Below are positions 8,700 through 18,395 of a DNA stretch of 64,000 nt, piece by piece (position 1 is the first letter of the stretch; each line of letters opens with the position of its first letter). Origin of the DNA: Mycobacterium gordonae (GTDB lineage Bacteria > Actinomycetota > Actinomycetes > Mycobacteriales > Mycobacteriaceae). The notes under the pieces are model-generated. The model was not told where the DNA came from. It searched no databases and worked only from the letters and a program-made list of their open reading frames with translations. The stretch covers positions 1-64,000 of the forward strand of contig NZ_LKTM01000146.1 of the NCBI RefSeq assembly GCF_001417955.2. Reading direction: 5' to 3'. The translations under genes and the position numbers were made by a program.

Positions 8700-10084
8700 T
8701 TCCCCTCGGTCAGTTCGCGAACTTCGTAATAGTGTTGCAGCACTGCAGGTTCGGAATCTGCGATGAATTCCCGGGTCGCCGGCGGCGACCAGCCGGGCGG
8801 CTCGGGTGATCCGCTACCTGCCCAGGCCGCCTGCCGCGCCGCGCCCAGTGCGACGTATTCGGCTGGGGTGGGTACCAGTACGGGCATGCCGAACACGGTC
8901 GGCGCTATCTCGCACACCGCCCGCGACTGCGCGCCGCCGCCGATCAGCAGAATGCGGCGCACGCTGACGCCGTGCGTGGTGAGCTGGGCGAGGCCCTCGG
9001 CCAGCGCACAGAGCATGCCTTCCACCGCCGCCCTGGCCAGGTTGGCGGGCATCGAGTTCGAGACCCGAAGCCCGTGCAGTGCACCAGAGGCGTTCGGCCG
9101 GTTGGGCGTTCGTTCACCGTCCAGGTAGGGGACCAGTACCAGGCCCGCACTGCCCGGTGGGGCCGACAGTGCCAGGCCGGACAACTCGTCGTGGTCGACC
9201 CGCAGCATCTTTGCCGCCGCATCAAGCACCCGCGCGGCGTTGAGGGTGCACACCAGCGGAAGGTAGCGGCCGGTACCGTCGGCGAAGCCCGCCACGAATC
9301 CCTGGCCGTCGCGGACCGGGTCGCCGGCAACCGAACACACCACGCCCGAGGTTCCGATCGAGACGATCACGTCGCCCTCGCCGGCACCCAGGCCGAGTGC
9401 CGCGGCGGCATTGTCGCCCAGGCCTGCCCCGAATAACATTGAGCCACTCATTGATTCGGCGGGGCCGAGAACGCGTGGAAGGTCCGGACTGCGCCCGCGC
9501 AGGGCCAGTTCGAGCAGGTCGACGCGGTACCGGTTCGTCTCGGCGTCGAAGTAACCGGTGCCACTGGCGTCGCTGCGGTCGGTGGTCAGTGCCGCGACAT
9601 CGGATTCGCCCCGGAGCCGCCAGGTCACCCAGTCGTGCGGCAGGCACACCGACGCCGTGCGGTCGGCATGGTGGGGCTCGTGGTCGGCGAGCCAGCGCAG
9701 TTTCGCGGTGGTGACCGCGGCCAGTGGCACCAGTCCGACGGCCTGCGCCCACGCCTGCGGTCCGCCCAGGTCGTCGACCAGGTCGCGCGCCGCGCCAGCC
9801 GAGCGCACGTCGTTCCACAGCAGCGCGGGGCGCACGACCGCACCGGCGGAGTCGAGGCACACCATTCCGTGCTGCTGCCCGCCGACCGATACCGCTGCCA
9901 CATCGTCGAACCCGCCCGCCGCGGCGATCGCCTGCCGGGCAGCCGATTCCCATGCGGCGGGGTCGATTTCGGTGCCGTCGGGGTGCGGGGCGCGGCCGTT
10001 GCGGATCACCGCACCGGTGTCGGCGTCGCAGATCACCACCTTGCAGGACTGGGTCGAACAGTCGATACCGGCGACCAGGGTCAC
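8696..10084 (-). CDS. xylB: Xylulokinase (FGGY family)
   Basis: A 462-residue FGGY carbohydrate kinase that phosphorylates D-xylulose to xylulose 5-phosphate. The N-terminal phosphate-binding loop is [10 protein letters not shown]. The xylulokinase-type motif VGGQQHGMV is near residue 70, with ALLWNDVRS after it. The catalytic Asp is in [11 protein letters not shown], and the C-terminal signature is [20 protein letters not shown]. The GTG start at 10084 overlaps the stop of the upstream polyol dehydrogenase by 4 bases (GTGA on the minus strand), so the two are translationally coupled. Longer in-frame starts run inside that gene and are not used. With the dehydrogenase and the AraC regulator it forms a complete polyol-to-pentose-phosphate module. 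Confidence 0.93.
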   Translation of the reverse strand: MTLVAGIDCSTQSCKVVICDADTGAVIRNGRAPHPDGTEIDPAAWESAARQAIAAAGGFDDVAAVSVGGQQHGMVCLDSAGAVVRPALLWNDVRSAGAARDLVDDLGGPQAWAQAVGLVPLAAVTTAKLRWLADHEPHHADRTASVCLPHDWVTWRLRGESDVAALTTDRSDASGTGYFDAETNRYRVDLLELALRGRSPDLPRVLGPAESMSGSMLFGAGLGDNAAAALGLGAGEGDVIVSIGTSGVVCSVAGDPVRDGQGFVAGFADGTGRYLPLVCTLNAARVLDAAAKMLRVDHDELSGLALSAPPGSAGLVLVPYLDGERTPNRPNASGALHGLRVSNSMPANLARAAVEGMLCALAEGLAQLTTHGVSVRRILLIGGGAQSRAVCEIAPTVFGMPVLVPTPAEYVALGAARQAAWAGSGSPEPPGWSPPATREFIADSEPAVLQHYYEVRELTEGN

Positions 10085-11475
10085 GGTCGCAGCAGCTTCT
10101 CGACTGTCGCGCGGGCGCCGTCGCGGTGCAGCGAATCCAGCGTCCACAGATAGGGCTCCACGAAACGGGGCTCCTCGATCAGGTTGCCGAAGATGGACCG
10201 GTTGGCCAGGAACGCCGACGCGTCGGCGCGCTGTGAGCGGGCGATTGGAATCAGGGTGTCAGCCCGCGGATCCACCACCTCGATGGGATGGCCTTCTTCG
10301 TCCACCCCCTCGGCGTACCGGGCCCAACTGGCGACGATGGCCGCGGACAGGCGCACCGAGCCACCGGAGCGCAGGTTGTCGCGAACCACCGGCAGCAACC
10401 ACTTGGGGATCCGGTCCGACGATTCGGCGCAGAGTCGGTCCACCGTGTCGCGGACGTGCGCATTGGCGAAACGCGGCAGCAGCCCATCCTTGAACTCCCG
10501 CAGTCCGGGCACCGGTGTGAGGGTCGGCATCGCCTCTAAATCCATGTAACGGCAGAGTAATTCGGCGATCAGCGGGTCTTGCGCGGCGTCGTGCACCAGG
10601 CGGTAACCGGCCAGATACGCGAAATAGCACAAGCCCTGATGGCTGGCATTGAGCAGACGGAGCTTCATCGCCTCGTACGGCGACACGTCATCGGCGAAGG
10701 TGACACCCGCGCGGTCCAACGGTGGTCGCCCGTCGGCGAAGTCGTCCTCGAGTGCCCACATCGCGAACGGTTCGGTGATCACCGGCCAGGCGTCGTGGAC
10801 GCCGAATTCGGTTTTCAAGCTTTCGATCACGTCGGGGGTGGTGACCGGCGTGATCCGGTCGACCATCGAGTTCGGAAATCTCGTGTTCTCGTCCATCCAT
10901 TGCGCCAGTGCGGGATTGGACTTTTGGGCGTAGGAAGTGAAAGCCTGCCGCGCGATATGGCCGTTCCCGACGATGTTGTCACAGGACACGATTGTCGGCG
11001 ATTTCACACCTCGTAGCCGACGCCGGTCCAGAGCCTCGGTGACCAGCGCGAAGACGGCACTCAGTGGTTCGTTGTAGCCACCCTCGGTGATGGTCAGGGT
11101 GATGATGCGCACGGCAGGATCGGTGAGGAGCTCAATGACATCTTCGGGATCATCTGGTGCATAACGGAAGTCGACGATCGAACCGATGACCCGAGGTTCC
11201 CGGGTGCCGTCGGGGTGGGCCAGGGTCAGGGTATAGAGATGGTCCTGATCGCGCAGCGCGTCGCGCATTCGCCGGTCGCGGGGCAGCACGCCGACCCCGC
11301 AGATTCCCCACTTGCGGGCCATGCCCTGGCTGAGCAGCCGGTCGACGTACATGGCCTGATGAGCGCGGTGAAAGCCGCCGACGCCGAAATGGACGATGCC
11401 GACCTTGATCCGGCTGCGATCGTAGGTGGGTGTCGGTATCCGCAGCGTGTGCAGGTTTCGGGCGTTGAGCTTCAT
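10081..11475 (-). CDS. Mannitol / D-arabitol-type long-chain polyol dehydrogenase
   Basis: A 464-residue NAD-dependent polyol dehydrogenase of the mannitol dehydrogenase family. The Rossmann motif is at the N-terminus ([15 protein letters not shown]), followed by the family stretch [10 protein letters not shown] and the catalytic-domain motifs [11 protein letters not shown] and K-L-R-L-L-N-A-S-H. The Lys of the KLRLLNASH motif matches the known catalytic Lys. Its direct coupling to xylulokinase argues for D-arabitol to D-xylulose rather than mannitol to fructose, since fructose would need a fructokinase instead. The ATG at 11475 overlaps the regulator stop (ATGA), and the 3' end overlaps xylB. 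No transporter is encoded next to it, so uptake must come from elsewhere. Confidence 0.9.
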   Translation of the reverse strand: MKLNARNLHTLRIPTPTYDRSRIKVGIVHFGVGGFHRAHQAMYVDRLLSQGMARKWGICGVGVLPRDRRMRDALRDQDHLYTLTLAHPDGTREPRVIGSIVDFRYAPDDPEDVIELLTDPAVRIITLTITEGGYNEPLSAVFALVTEALDRRRLRGVKSPTIVSCDNIVGNGHIARQAFTSYAQKSNPALAQWMDENTRFPNSMVDRITPVTTPDVIESLKTEFGVHDAWPVITEPFAMWALEDDFADGRPPLDRAGVTFADDVSPYEAMKLRLLNASHQGLCYFAYLAGYRLVHDAAQDPLIAELLCRYMDLEAMPTLTPVPGLREFKDGLLPRFANAHVRDTVDRLCAESSDRIPKWLLPVVRDNLRSGGSVRLSAAIVASWARYAEGVDEEGHPIEVVDPRADTLIPIARSQRADASAFLANRSIFGNLIEEPRFVEPYLWTLDSLHRDGARATVEKLLRP

Positions 11476-12305
11476 GCCGGTAACTCGTTGCCGTGCCGGC
11501 GGTAGGCGGACGGGGCTCGGCCCCAAGCACTTCGGAAGGCCCGGGTGAACGAGCTGGCGCTGTCGAACCCCACCCTGGTGGCGACCTGGAGCACGCTCAG
11601 TTGCGGGTCGGCGAGCAGCGCCGCCGCCCGCATCAGGCGGGCTTGTTGTGTGTAGTCGCGCCAGGTCATCTGCAACTCGCGATGGCATAACCTCCGCAAC
11701 GACCGTGGCGACATGCCCGCGGCGGCCGCAGCTTCGTCAATGGTGATACCGGCCAACGTATTGCGCGTGTGTTTGAGCGCCGCGGCGAGCTGAGGATGAG
11801 TGGTCGTCGGCAGGCTGAATGGGCTCTGCGATCCCAGCAGCTCGGCCAGCAACTCGGCGAAGCAGTGGAAATACGCCTCCGCCACCGCGTCCGGCGAGTC
11901 CCTGTCGATCGGCCACCGACAGGCGTAGATGATCATCTGCCGGATCAACGGCGAAACCATCACGATCCCGGCGCCCGGGCGGGACGGTTGCAGGCGGATC
12001 GGATGCAGGAATATCGACACCGACCTCACACGGGTGTCGATCGTGCTGATGTGTCCCAGCCCGGCCGGGATCCAGGCGGCCTGCCGCTCGGACAGTACAT
12101 ACGCACCGGCATCCGTCTCCACTTCCAGAACGCCCTGCACGACGTACTCCAGCTGGTGCAAGTCGTGGGCGTGGCGCGCCGTGGTTACCCGCTGGCCTTC
12201 GTAGACAAACGCGCCCGCCGTGCAGGCGCCACCCTGCCGCATGTCGATCAGCGCAGGCGTGTCCGCGCAGGACAAGACTGTGGCCGTTTGTGCAGAGAGT
12301 GTCAT
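11472..12305 (-). CDS. AraC-family regulator of the polyol operon
   Basis: A 277-residue activator. Residues 1-100 form a cupin-type sensor domain (HAHDLHQLEYVVQGVLEV, then RQAAWIPAGLGHIS). The C-terminal 100 residues hold the paired helix-turn-helix motifs ITIDEAAAAAGMSPRSLRRLC and LSVLQVATRVGFDSASSFTRAF, ending in the usual W-G-x-x-P-S-x-Y-R. It is the first gene of the operon, overlaps the dehydrogenase by 4 bases, and so is made in step with its targets. The inducer is probably the polyol or its ketose. A TACCAT -10-like hexamer (12315-12320, minus strand) lies 9 bases before the ATG and overlaps the divergent promoter of the methyltransferase gene. Confidence 0.9.
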   Translation of the reverse strand: MTLSAQTATVLSCADTPALIDMRQGGACTAGAFVYEGQRVTTARHAHDLHQLEYVVQGVLEVETDAGAYVLSERQAAWIPAGLGHISTIDTRVRSVSIFLHPIRLQPSRPGAGIVMVSPLIRQMIIYACRWPIDRDSPDAVAEAYFHCFAELLAELLGSQSPFSLPTTTHPQLAAALKHTRNTLAGITIDEAAAAAGMSPRSLRRLCHRELQMTWRDYTQQARLMRAAALLADPQLSVLQVATRVGFDSASSFTRAFRSAWGRAPSAYRRHGNELPA

Positions 12306-12332
12306 GGCTCTCCGATGGTACGACTGAGTGTC

Positions 12333-13013
12333 ATGTCAGCGCAGTCGTTTACGCCCGCCGCGGGTGACCCGAAGTACACGAAGTACTACGACACGGTCAT
12401 CGCGCTGTTGACCCGCGAAGCCCGATGGCGTTCGGCCGCCATTGCGCGGCTGGATCTGAAACCGGACGATGTCGTGGTCGATATCGGCTGTGGCACAGCA
12501 TCATTGGCGATAAGGATGAAGCAGTCGCAGCCGGGCGCCCGGGTCGTGGGCGTCGACCCTGACCCGCAGGTGCTGGCGATAGCGCGCGACAAGGTGCACC
12601 AGGCCGGGGCCGAGGTCGAGTTCGTGCAGGCCATGGGGGACCGGGCCGTCGAGCTGATCGGGCCCGGGATCGCCGACAAAGTGGTGTCCAGCCTGGTGCT
12701 GCATCAGTGCCCGGTGCCGATGAAGAAGGCCATCATCGGCAACATGTTCGCGCTGCTGCGGCCCGGCGGGCAGCTCCTCATCGCCGACTTCGGTGTGCAG
12801 CGGGACGCCCTGATGCGGCTGGGCTTCCGAATCGTTCAGTTCGCCGACGGCAAGCAGGACACCCAGCCCAACGCGGACGGAATACTGCCGGGATTGATCG
12901 AACAAGCCGGCTTCGCGAATGTCTCCGAAGTGTCGGCGATCAGAACCGTTTCCGGGTCCATCTCCTTATACGTGGCAACGCGACCGGTTCCGGGGGGCCC
13001 AACAACCCGTTAA
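12333..13013 (+). CDS. SAM-dependent class I methyltransferase
   Basis: A 226-residue cytosolic methyltransferase of unknown substrate. SAM-binding motif I is VVDIGCGTASLAIRM (about residues 50-64), the acidic loop is VVGVDPDPQVL, and a motif-IV-like stretch is KVVSSLVLHQCP. The order and spacing match UbiE/COQ5-like small-molecule methyltransferases. The ATG at 12333 starts just after the divergent AraC promoter; an in-frame ATG at 12315 is possible but less likely. Its stop TAA is the first half of the -10-like hexamer of the next gene, so termination and the downstream start are tightly packed. Confidence 0.82.
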   Translation: MSAQSFTPAAGDPKYTKYYDTVIALLTREARWRSAAIARLDLKPDDVVVDIGCGTASLAIRMKQSQPGARVVGVDPDPQVLAIARDKVHQAGAEVEFVQAMGDRAVELIGPGIADKVVSSLVLHQCPVPMKKAIIGNMFALLRPGGQLLIADFGVQRDALMRLGFRIVQFADGKQDTQPNADGILPGLIEQAGFANVSEVSAIRTVSGSISLYVATRPVPGGPTTR

Positions 13014-13016
13014 TGT
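13011..13016 (+). promoter_or_regulatory. -10-like hexamer overlapping a stop codon
   Basis: TAATGT lies 6 bases before the ATG at 13023. Its first three bases are also the stop codon of the upstream methyltransferase. Confidence 0.45.
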
Positions 13017-13022
13017 CGGACG

Positions 13023-14111
13023 ATGTACCTTGTGCGGCCGGCAGAGGCGCTGGCGATCCTGTGTTCGGTGCTGATCCTGGTCGCCGGTTGCCACTCCAAA
13101 CCGGCGACGTCGAGTTCGGACGCACCACCCGGGTCGGGTTCGCCCGGTTCGTCCCGTGCTACTGGGCCGGTGCCGGCCGGAGCCCTCTTCACCACCGCCG
13201 TGCCGTGGAACGTCGACGTTTCGGGCGCCGCCAAGGCAGTCCGCTCGGATGCGATCATTCAGGCGCTGAGTGCTGCGGGCGGTTGGGGGACCGGAGCCCT
13301 ACAGGCCGACTTCTCCATCCCGATCTTCTTCGCCGACGGCAACTCACGAAAGACGAAGGTGGTCGGCATCGAGGACTATTGCGGCGGCGGACCGGACTGC
13401 GACTCCGTTCCCGCGCAGATGCCGTTGCCGGCCAAGGCATACCTCGAGGGTTCGTCGAGCCTGAATTGTGACACCACCGGCGCCACCGAGGGGCAGGAAG
13501 ACTGTCACCTGCTCGTCGTCGACCGCGACCAACGCAAACTCTACGAGATCTATCACGGCAGCCAATCCGGTAAAGACATCACGGCGCAGGCCTTCTTCGT
13601 CTGGGACCTCGCGAAGGCATACCCCGAGACATTGCGTGGCGATCAGTGCACCAGCGCCGACGCGGCCGGTTTCCCCATTGCCGCAATGTTGCCGACTGCC
13701 GATGAAGTGGCTTCTGGCGCAATCAATCACGCGATTCGCTTCATCCTCCCGAACGACCGGATGAAGGAAGGCGTCTACGTGCGTCCGGCCACCCACGCGG
13801 GAGGTCCGGCCAGCACCGATCCCAATGCTCCGCCCTACGGCGTGCGATTCCGGCTGCGAGCAGACTTCGACGACTCGCACTTCTCCAAATCCGAACGGGT
13901 GGTCATCGCCGCTCTGAAGAAGTACGGAATGCTGCTCGCCGACGGCGGTCAGGTGCCGCTCACCTTCGCCGACGACCGAACGAGCACCAAGAAGTGGTCC
14001 GAATTGGGCATCAGCGCGCAGTCATTCAACGACATCGGCGTCGATCAGTTCGAGGTCGTCGATCTGGGTGAGGAGATCAAGCTCACCTACGATTGCGTCC
14101 GCAACAAGTGA
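13023..14111 (+). CDS. Putative lipoprotein of unknown function, 362 aa
   Basis: The N-terminus is a lipoprotein signal peptide with the lipobox L-V-A-G-C, placing the lipidated Cys at residue 23, followed by a Ser/Gly/Pro-rich tether. The mature part looks like a globular extracytoplasmic domain with several cysteines (EDYCGGGPDCD, SLNCDTTG, EDCHLLVVD, GDQCTSAD) that could pair. It also has a conserved-looking stretch LLVVDRDQRKLYEIYHGS and an internal region rich in Asp/Glu. The residue pattern does not let me assign an enzyme. It is convergent with the mycolic-type methyltransferase, 6 bases away. It probably sits on the outer face of the cytoplasmic membrane. Confidence 0.8.
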   Translation: MYLVRPAEALAILCSVLILVAGCHSKPATSSSDAPPGSGSPGSSRATGPVPAGALFTTAVPWNVDVSGAAKAVRSDAIIQALSAAGGWGTGALQADFSIPIFFADGNSRKTKVVGIEDYCGGGPDCDSVPAQMPLPAKAYLEGSSSLNCDTTGATEGQEDCHLLVVDRDQRKLYEIYHGSQSGKDITAQAFFVWDLAKAYPETLRGDQCTSADAAGFPIAAMLPTADEVASGAINHAIRFILPNDRMKEGVYVRPATHAGGPASTDPNAPPYGVRFRLRADFDDSHFSKSERVVIAALKKYGMLLADGGQVPLTFADDRTSTKKWSELGISAQSFNDIGVDQFEVVDLGEEIKLTYDCVRNK

Positions 14112-14117
14112 GCTGCC

Positions 14118-15002
14118 TCAGGCCTTGGCGAGAGTGAACTGCGCGACGTCCGTGTAGCCCTCGCGGAACAGGTCGGCACAACCGGTCAGATACTTCATGT
14201 AACGGTCGTAAACCTCTTGCGACTGAACGGCGATCGCCTCGTCGCGGTTGGCTTCCAGCGCGGTCGCCCAGGTGTCGAGGGTGCGCGCATAGTGCGGGCG
14301 TAGCTGCTGAATTCGGTTGAGCGAGAAGCCGGCGTGCTCCGCGTGCTCCTTGACGGCCTTGGCGGGAGGAAGGTCTCCGCCGGGAAAGATCTCATCCATG
14401 ATGAACTTCATGAACCGCAGCTTCGTCATGGTGATGGGCAGCCCGCGCTCGGCGAATTCTTCCTCGCTGGGCTGAATGATGGTGTGCAGCAACATCACCC
14501 CGTCAGCGGGAAGAGCCTCATAGGCCATTTTGAAGAAGTCGGGGTAGCGGTCCCGCCCGAAGTGCTCGAAGGCGCCGATGGAGACGATCCGGTCCACCTT
14601 CTGGTCGAATTGTTCCCAGCCCTGCAGCAATACCCGCTTGCTTCGCGGGCTGGGGTGCTCGTCGAGCCGTCGTTGGGTATGCGCCTGCTGGTTGCGGCTC
14701 AACGTCAGGCCGATGACGTTCACGTCGTACTGCTCGAGCGCGCGGATGATCGTGGTGCCCCAGCCGCACCCGATGTCGAGCAGTGTCATGCCGGGCTCTA
14801 GTCCGAGCTTGCCGAGGGAGAGATCCACCTTGGCGATCTGCGCCTCTTCGAGGGACATGTCTTCGCGTTCGAAGTAGGCGCAACTGTAGGTCCGGGTCGG
14901 GTCCAGGAAGATCTCGAAGAACTCGTCGGAGAGGTCGTAGTGCGCTTGGACGTCCTCGAAGTGCGGCTGCAAAGTTTCGGATTGATTCTGGTTTTCAGGC
15001 AT
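14118..15002 (-). CDS. Cyclopropane-fatty-acid / mycolic-acid-type methyltransferase
   Basis: A 294-residue SAM-dependent enzyme of the CmaA/MmaA/UmaA family, which adds cyclopropane, methyl or oxygenated groups to unsaturated meromycolyl or other fatty acyl chains. The family start [20 protein letters not shown] is followed by [18 protein letters not shown] motif [11 protein letters not shown], the active-site loop SIGAFEHFG and [15 protein letters not shown], and the typical end [11 protein letters not shown]. Length matches the family. The ATG at 15002 is used; the frame upstream has no homology. It is not possible to say which mycolate position or chemistry it serves. The MMPL-FHA gene begins further upstream on the same strand, so co-transcription is possible. 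Confidence 0.9.
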   Translation of the reverse strand: MPENQNQSETLQPHFEDVQAHYDLSDEFFEIFLDPTRTYSCAYFEREDMSLEEAQIAKVDLSLGKLGLEPGMTLLDIGCGWGTTIIRALEQYDVNVIGLTLSRNQQAHTQRRLDEHPSPRSKRVLLQGWEQFDQKVDRIVSIGAFEHFGRDRYPDFFKMAYEALPADGVMLLHTIIQPSEEEFAERGLPITMTKLRFMKFIMDEIFPGGDLPPAKAVKEHAEHAGFSLNRIQQLRPHYARTLDTWATALEANRDEAIAVQSQEVYDRYMKYLTGCADLFREGYTDVAQFTLAKA

Positions 15003-15074
15003 AACGGCAACTTTCGACTCGACTCCTGTCGAGCGTAGCGGTGCGTGATCCAAGCCCGATTGACCTAAGCCATG

Positions 15075-18000
15075 CTAGCCCGTCGGGAACACCGCCTCGG
15101 ACGCGTGGCCGGGAAGAGGCTCCCGCGACACAACGTGTTGCCTGGTGACACGCGGTCCACGCGGGGCCAGCGGGGCGGTTCCCGCCTGTAGCCGAAGGAT
15201 CCGTCCGCCGATCTGGATGTAGCAGCCGGGGCGCCATGTAGCCGGCTCCCAGGGGGCGATCGGGGTCCAACCCCGCTGGGCCGGCTCGCGCAGGAAGACG
15301 CCGTTGGTCGAGCCGCGGTCGACGACGACCACCTCGCCGTTGACGGTGCGGACCTCGACGTGGGCCCGGGACAGCAGACCGGCGGGGTCCTCCAGACTCA
15401 CCGGACGGAGTCCGCGCTGCGCGGCATCCGACCCGTGCGGGTCGCGGCCGATGACGCAGTCGCGGTCGATCTCGAAGTGGGAGCCGTCTTCAAGGACCAC
15501 CCACCGCCCGGGCCGCGGCGACGCGACCGCCGGCACGCGGCGGCCGGGGGTTTGGGTGGAACGCAGGACGGCGCCGTCGCCGGGCACGATGCCGCCGGTG
15601 ATCCGGTAGACGCCGTTCGCCGGGATGCCGGCGCGTGACCGCTGTCCCAGCTCCTCGACGGCGACCACTGCGGCCACCGCTGGCATCGGCACCGAGTAGT
15701 GCACCAGGCGACCGCGGCCGTGCAGCAACGTCCGGTCGTCGCCGTCATCGAGCGCGACGGTGACACTGCCGCACAGCAGGATTTCCAGGCCGGCCGAGGT
15801 GGGCGTGACGATGCCGACGTCGACCAGCGTGTGGGTCCAGGGCTGACGGGACAGCTTGGCGAAGGCGCTGACCAGCTTCTGCGGGTCGGTCCGCCGCACC
15901 ATTTCGGCCAGGGCCGCGAGCTGTTGCGCGGCGACGGAGTGCTCGGTCAGCGCCGTCCGCTCGCGGTGGGCGACCACGATGACGGTGCCGTTGACGTTGG
16001 CCACCAGGTGTGCGCCTGGGATGACCTCGACCTCAGTCGACGGGGAGGTCGACGGGGAGCTCGACGGTCCGGCCTCGACGTATTCTTCGGCCGCCTGCAC
16101 CGCTGCCGCCACGGCGAGGTCTTCGGCTGGCGCCGGGGTGTCGACGGGTTCCGGCGTCTGGGCCGGCTCAGGGGTGTGTTCCGCGGTCTCGCTGATGCCG
16201 ATGCGCGAGTGCAACCAGCGCAACGGCTTGGGGGCCCACCAGTTGAGGTCGCCGGCGACCCGCAGGAACGCCGGGACGACGACGCCGCGGATGATGGTCG
16301 CGTCGATTACGACAGCGAGCGCCGTGCCGATGCCGAACATCTTCATGAACGACAACCCATTGGCGAACGAGATCAACGTGATCGTCAGCAACAGCGCGGC
16401 GCTGGTCACGATCCGTCCCACCCGTCCCAGCCCGATGACGGTGGACGCGTCATTCGACAGGCCGGAGTCGCGGGCCTCCTTGATTCGGCTGAGCAGGAAG
16501 ATCTCGTAGTCGACGGAGAGGCTGAACGCGATGGCGCAGAGCAGGACGACCATCGACGGGTTCAGCGGCGCGGGGGTGAATCCCAGCAGGCCGGAAAGGT
16601 GGCCTTGCTGGAAGATCCAGACCAGGACACCCAGCACCGCGCTGAGCACCAGCAGGTTCAGCAGCAGCGCCTTGACCGGCACCACGACGCTGCCGGTGAA
16701 CAGGAACAACAGGATGAATGTCGCCACCGCGATCAGGGCGATGGCCAGTGGGAGCCGGTCGGCGATCGCGGCGCGGCTGTCGATCAGCGTGGCGGTCGGC
16801 CCGCCCACCTCGACCTGGTGGCCGGTGATCTTCGCGCGGATGTCGCGGACCAGGTGCTGGGCCCGGTCGGAGTCCGCCTGCACCGACAGGTAGACGAAGG
16901 CGTAGCCGGCCCCGGACGCGGCGGGCGTCGGACCGACCGGCTGGCCATGCTCGTAGCGACCGATGGTGCCGTTGACCAGGACGACGCCGTCCATGCGGGA
17001 GACCTCGGCGGCGAGATTGGCGAGCACGCCGGCATCGTTGCGGGTGACCAGGGTGATCGCCTGAGACGGGTCGAGGGAGAAATCGTGCTGCAACGACTCG
17101 GCCACCAGGCGCGCGCTGGAGTCCGTCGGCAGCGCGCGTTCGTCGGGCGTGGCGTACTGGGCGTGCAGGAACGGGACCCCCAACGCGAGCAACGCCGCGA
17201 CGACGGGCACTGCGTAGAGCAGCGGCCGGCGGGTGACGACTTCGGCGAAGCGCCGCCAGAACAGCGAGTCCGCCGACAGCGGCACCTTGCGCCGGATCAC
17301 CGCGAGCGAGTCGACGCGCTTGCCCAGCAGAGCCAGCAGCGCGGGCAGCACCACGATCGCGCTGAACGCCGACAGCAGCACGGTGGCGGTGGCGGCGAGA
17401 CCGACCGAACGCAGGAAGTAGGTGGGGAAGACCAGCAGGCTGGTCATCGCCAGGGTGACCGTCGCAGCGCTGAATAGGATCGTGCGGCCCGCGGTGGTGA
17501 CAGTCGCGATGATCGCCTGGTGGTGGCCCCTGCCATTGGCGCATTCCTCCCGGAACCGGGACACCATCAGCAGCCCGAAGTCGATCGACAGCCCCAGCCC
17601 GAACGCGGTTGTGACGGTCAGGGCATGCACGGACACATCGGTGATGGTCGTCATCAGCAGCAGTACCGACAGCGTGGAGACGATCGAGACGACCCCGACC
17701 ACCACCGGCAGCGCCGCGGCGATGAGCCCGCCGAACACCACGACCAGCACCGCGAGCGAGATGGGCACCGCGATGCTCTCGCTCATCTTGAGGTCGTGTT
17801 TGACCTTGTCGCGGATCTCTTGCTGCACACCCAGGGAGCCGCCGGCCCGCACGGCGACGTTCGGGTCGGTGGGCAGGCTCGCGATGATCCGCTTGGCCGT
17901 CTCGGCGGCCTCGTCCGCGGTGCCGCCGACGTGGACGAGGATGAGGCCGGAGCGGCCGTCCTTGCTGCGCAGGTCACCGGCGCCCTCGTCGCCGAAGGCC

Positions 18001-18311
18001 CTGGTGACCTTGGCCTTCGGTTCGGCCGCGATCAGTCGAAGCACCCGGTCCCGCACCGGGGCGACGTCGGGTGCGTCGACGGTGCCTTCGCGGGGCAGCA
18101 GCTGGATGACCAGGTTGGACGTGGTCCCGAAATGCTGGTCCAGGAACTCTTCGGCCTGCGACGACTCCGCGGCCGGGTCGGTGTTTCCGCCCGTGCCCAG
18201 CTTGTCGGACACCGAGCCGCCGAGTACGACACTGATGCCGAGTAGCACCAGGACCGCCGCCAGCACCGCCTTGGGGCGCCGCACGGTGAAGGTGGCCAAC
18301 TGCCTCAACAT
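15075..18311 (-). CDS. MMPL-family RND transporter with C-terminal FHA domain
   Basis: A 1078-residue protein. Residues 1-700 are an MmpL/RND lipid exporter with the usual two halves: one N-terminal helix, a periplasmic porter domain, then six helices, repeated. The motif SIDFGLLMVSRFREE in the first half and SVDYEIFLLSRIKE in the second carry the proton-relay Asp residues. A Pro/Thr/Glu-rich linker leads to a cytoplasmic region ending in an FHA domain (about 936-1045). Its five consensus residues are all present: G955, R956, S981, H984 and N1003. FHA domains bind phosphothreonine, so transport may be gated by a Ser/Thr kinase. RBS AAGGCGAG lies before the ATG. The lipid cargo is unknown. Confidence 0.9.
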   Translation of the reverse strand: MLRQLATFTVRRPKAVLAAVLVLLGISVVLGGSVSDKLGTGGNTDPAAESSQAEEFLDQHFGTTSNLVIQLLPREGTVDAPDVAPVRDRVLRLIAAEPKAKVTRAFGDEGAGDLRSKDGRSGLILVHVGGTADEAAETAKRIIASLPTDPNVAVRAGGSLGVQQEIRDKVKHDLKMSESIAVPISLAVLVVVFGGLIAAALPVVVGVVSIVSTLSVLLLMTTITDVSVHALTVTTAFGLGLSIDFGLLMVSRFREECANGRGHHQAIIATVTTAGRTILFSAATVTLAMTSLLVFPTYFLRSVGLAATATVLLSAFSAIVVLPALLALLGKRVDSLAVIRRKVPLSADSLFWRRFAEVVTRRPLLYAVPVVAALLALGVPFLHAQYATPDERALPTDSSARLVAESLQHDFSLDPSQAITLVTRNDAGVLANLAAEVSRMDGVVLVNGTIGRYEHGQPVGPTPAASGAGYAFVYLSVQADSDRAQHLVRDIRAKITGHQVEVGGPTATLIDSRAAIADRLPLAIALIAVATFILLFLFTGSVVVPVKALLLNLLVLSAVLGVLVWIFQQGHLSGLLGFTPAPLNPSMVVLLCAIAFSLSVDYEIFLLSRIKEARDSGLSNDASTVIGLGRVGRIVTSAALLLTITLISFANGLSFMKMFGIGTALAVVIDATIIRGVVVPAFLRVAGDLNWWAPKPLRWLHSRIGISETAEHTPEPAQTPEPVDTPAPAEDLAVAAAVQAAEEYVEAGPSSSPSTSPSTEVEVIPGAHLVANVNGTVIVVAHRERTALTEHSVAAQQLAALAEMVRRTDPQKLVSAFAKLSRQPWTHTLVDVGIVTPTSAGLEILLCGSVTVALDDGDDRTLLHGRGRLVHYSVPMPAVAAVVAVEELGQRSRAGIPANGVYRITGGIVPGDGAVLRSTQTPGRRVPAVASPRPGRWVVLEDGSHFEIDRDCVIGRDPHGSDAAQRGLRPVSLEDPAGLLSRAHVEVRTVNGEVVVVDRGSTNGVFLREPAQRGWTPIAPWEPATWRPGCYIQIGGRILRLQAGTAPLAPRGPRVTRQHVVSREPLPGHASEAVFPTG

Positions 18312-18395
18312 TTCTCGCCTTTCCCCTGAACTCCCCTGAACCGACGGCAGAATTCTGTCGCGACGGCCTTGGGGCTTTCTAAAGGTTTGCTGCGT

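Noticed and set aside
15699..17477. 592-codon open frame on the + strand opposite the MMPL gene
   Set aside because: It is antisense to a clearly conserved transporter, is full of Arg/Gln/His/Gly in a pattern expected from GC-rich reverse reading, and shows no domain.
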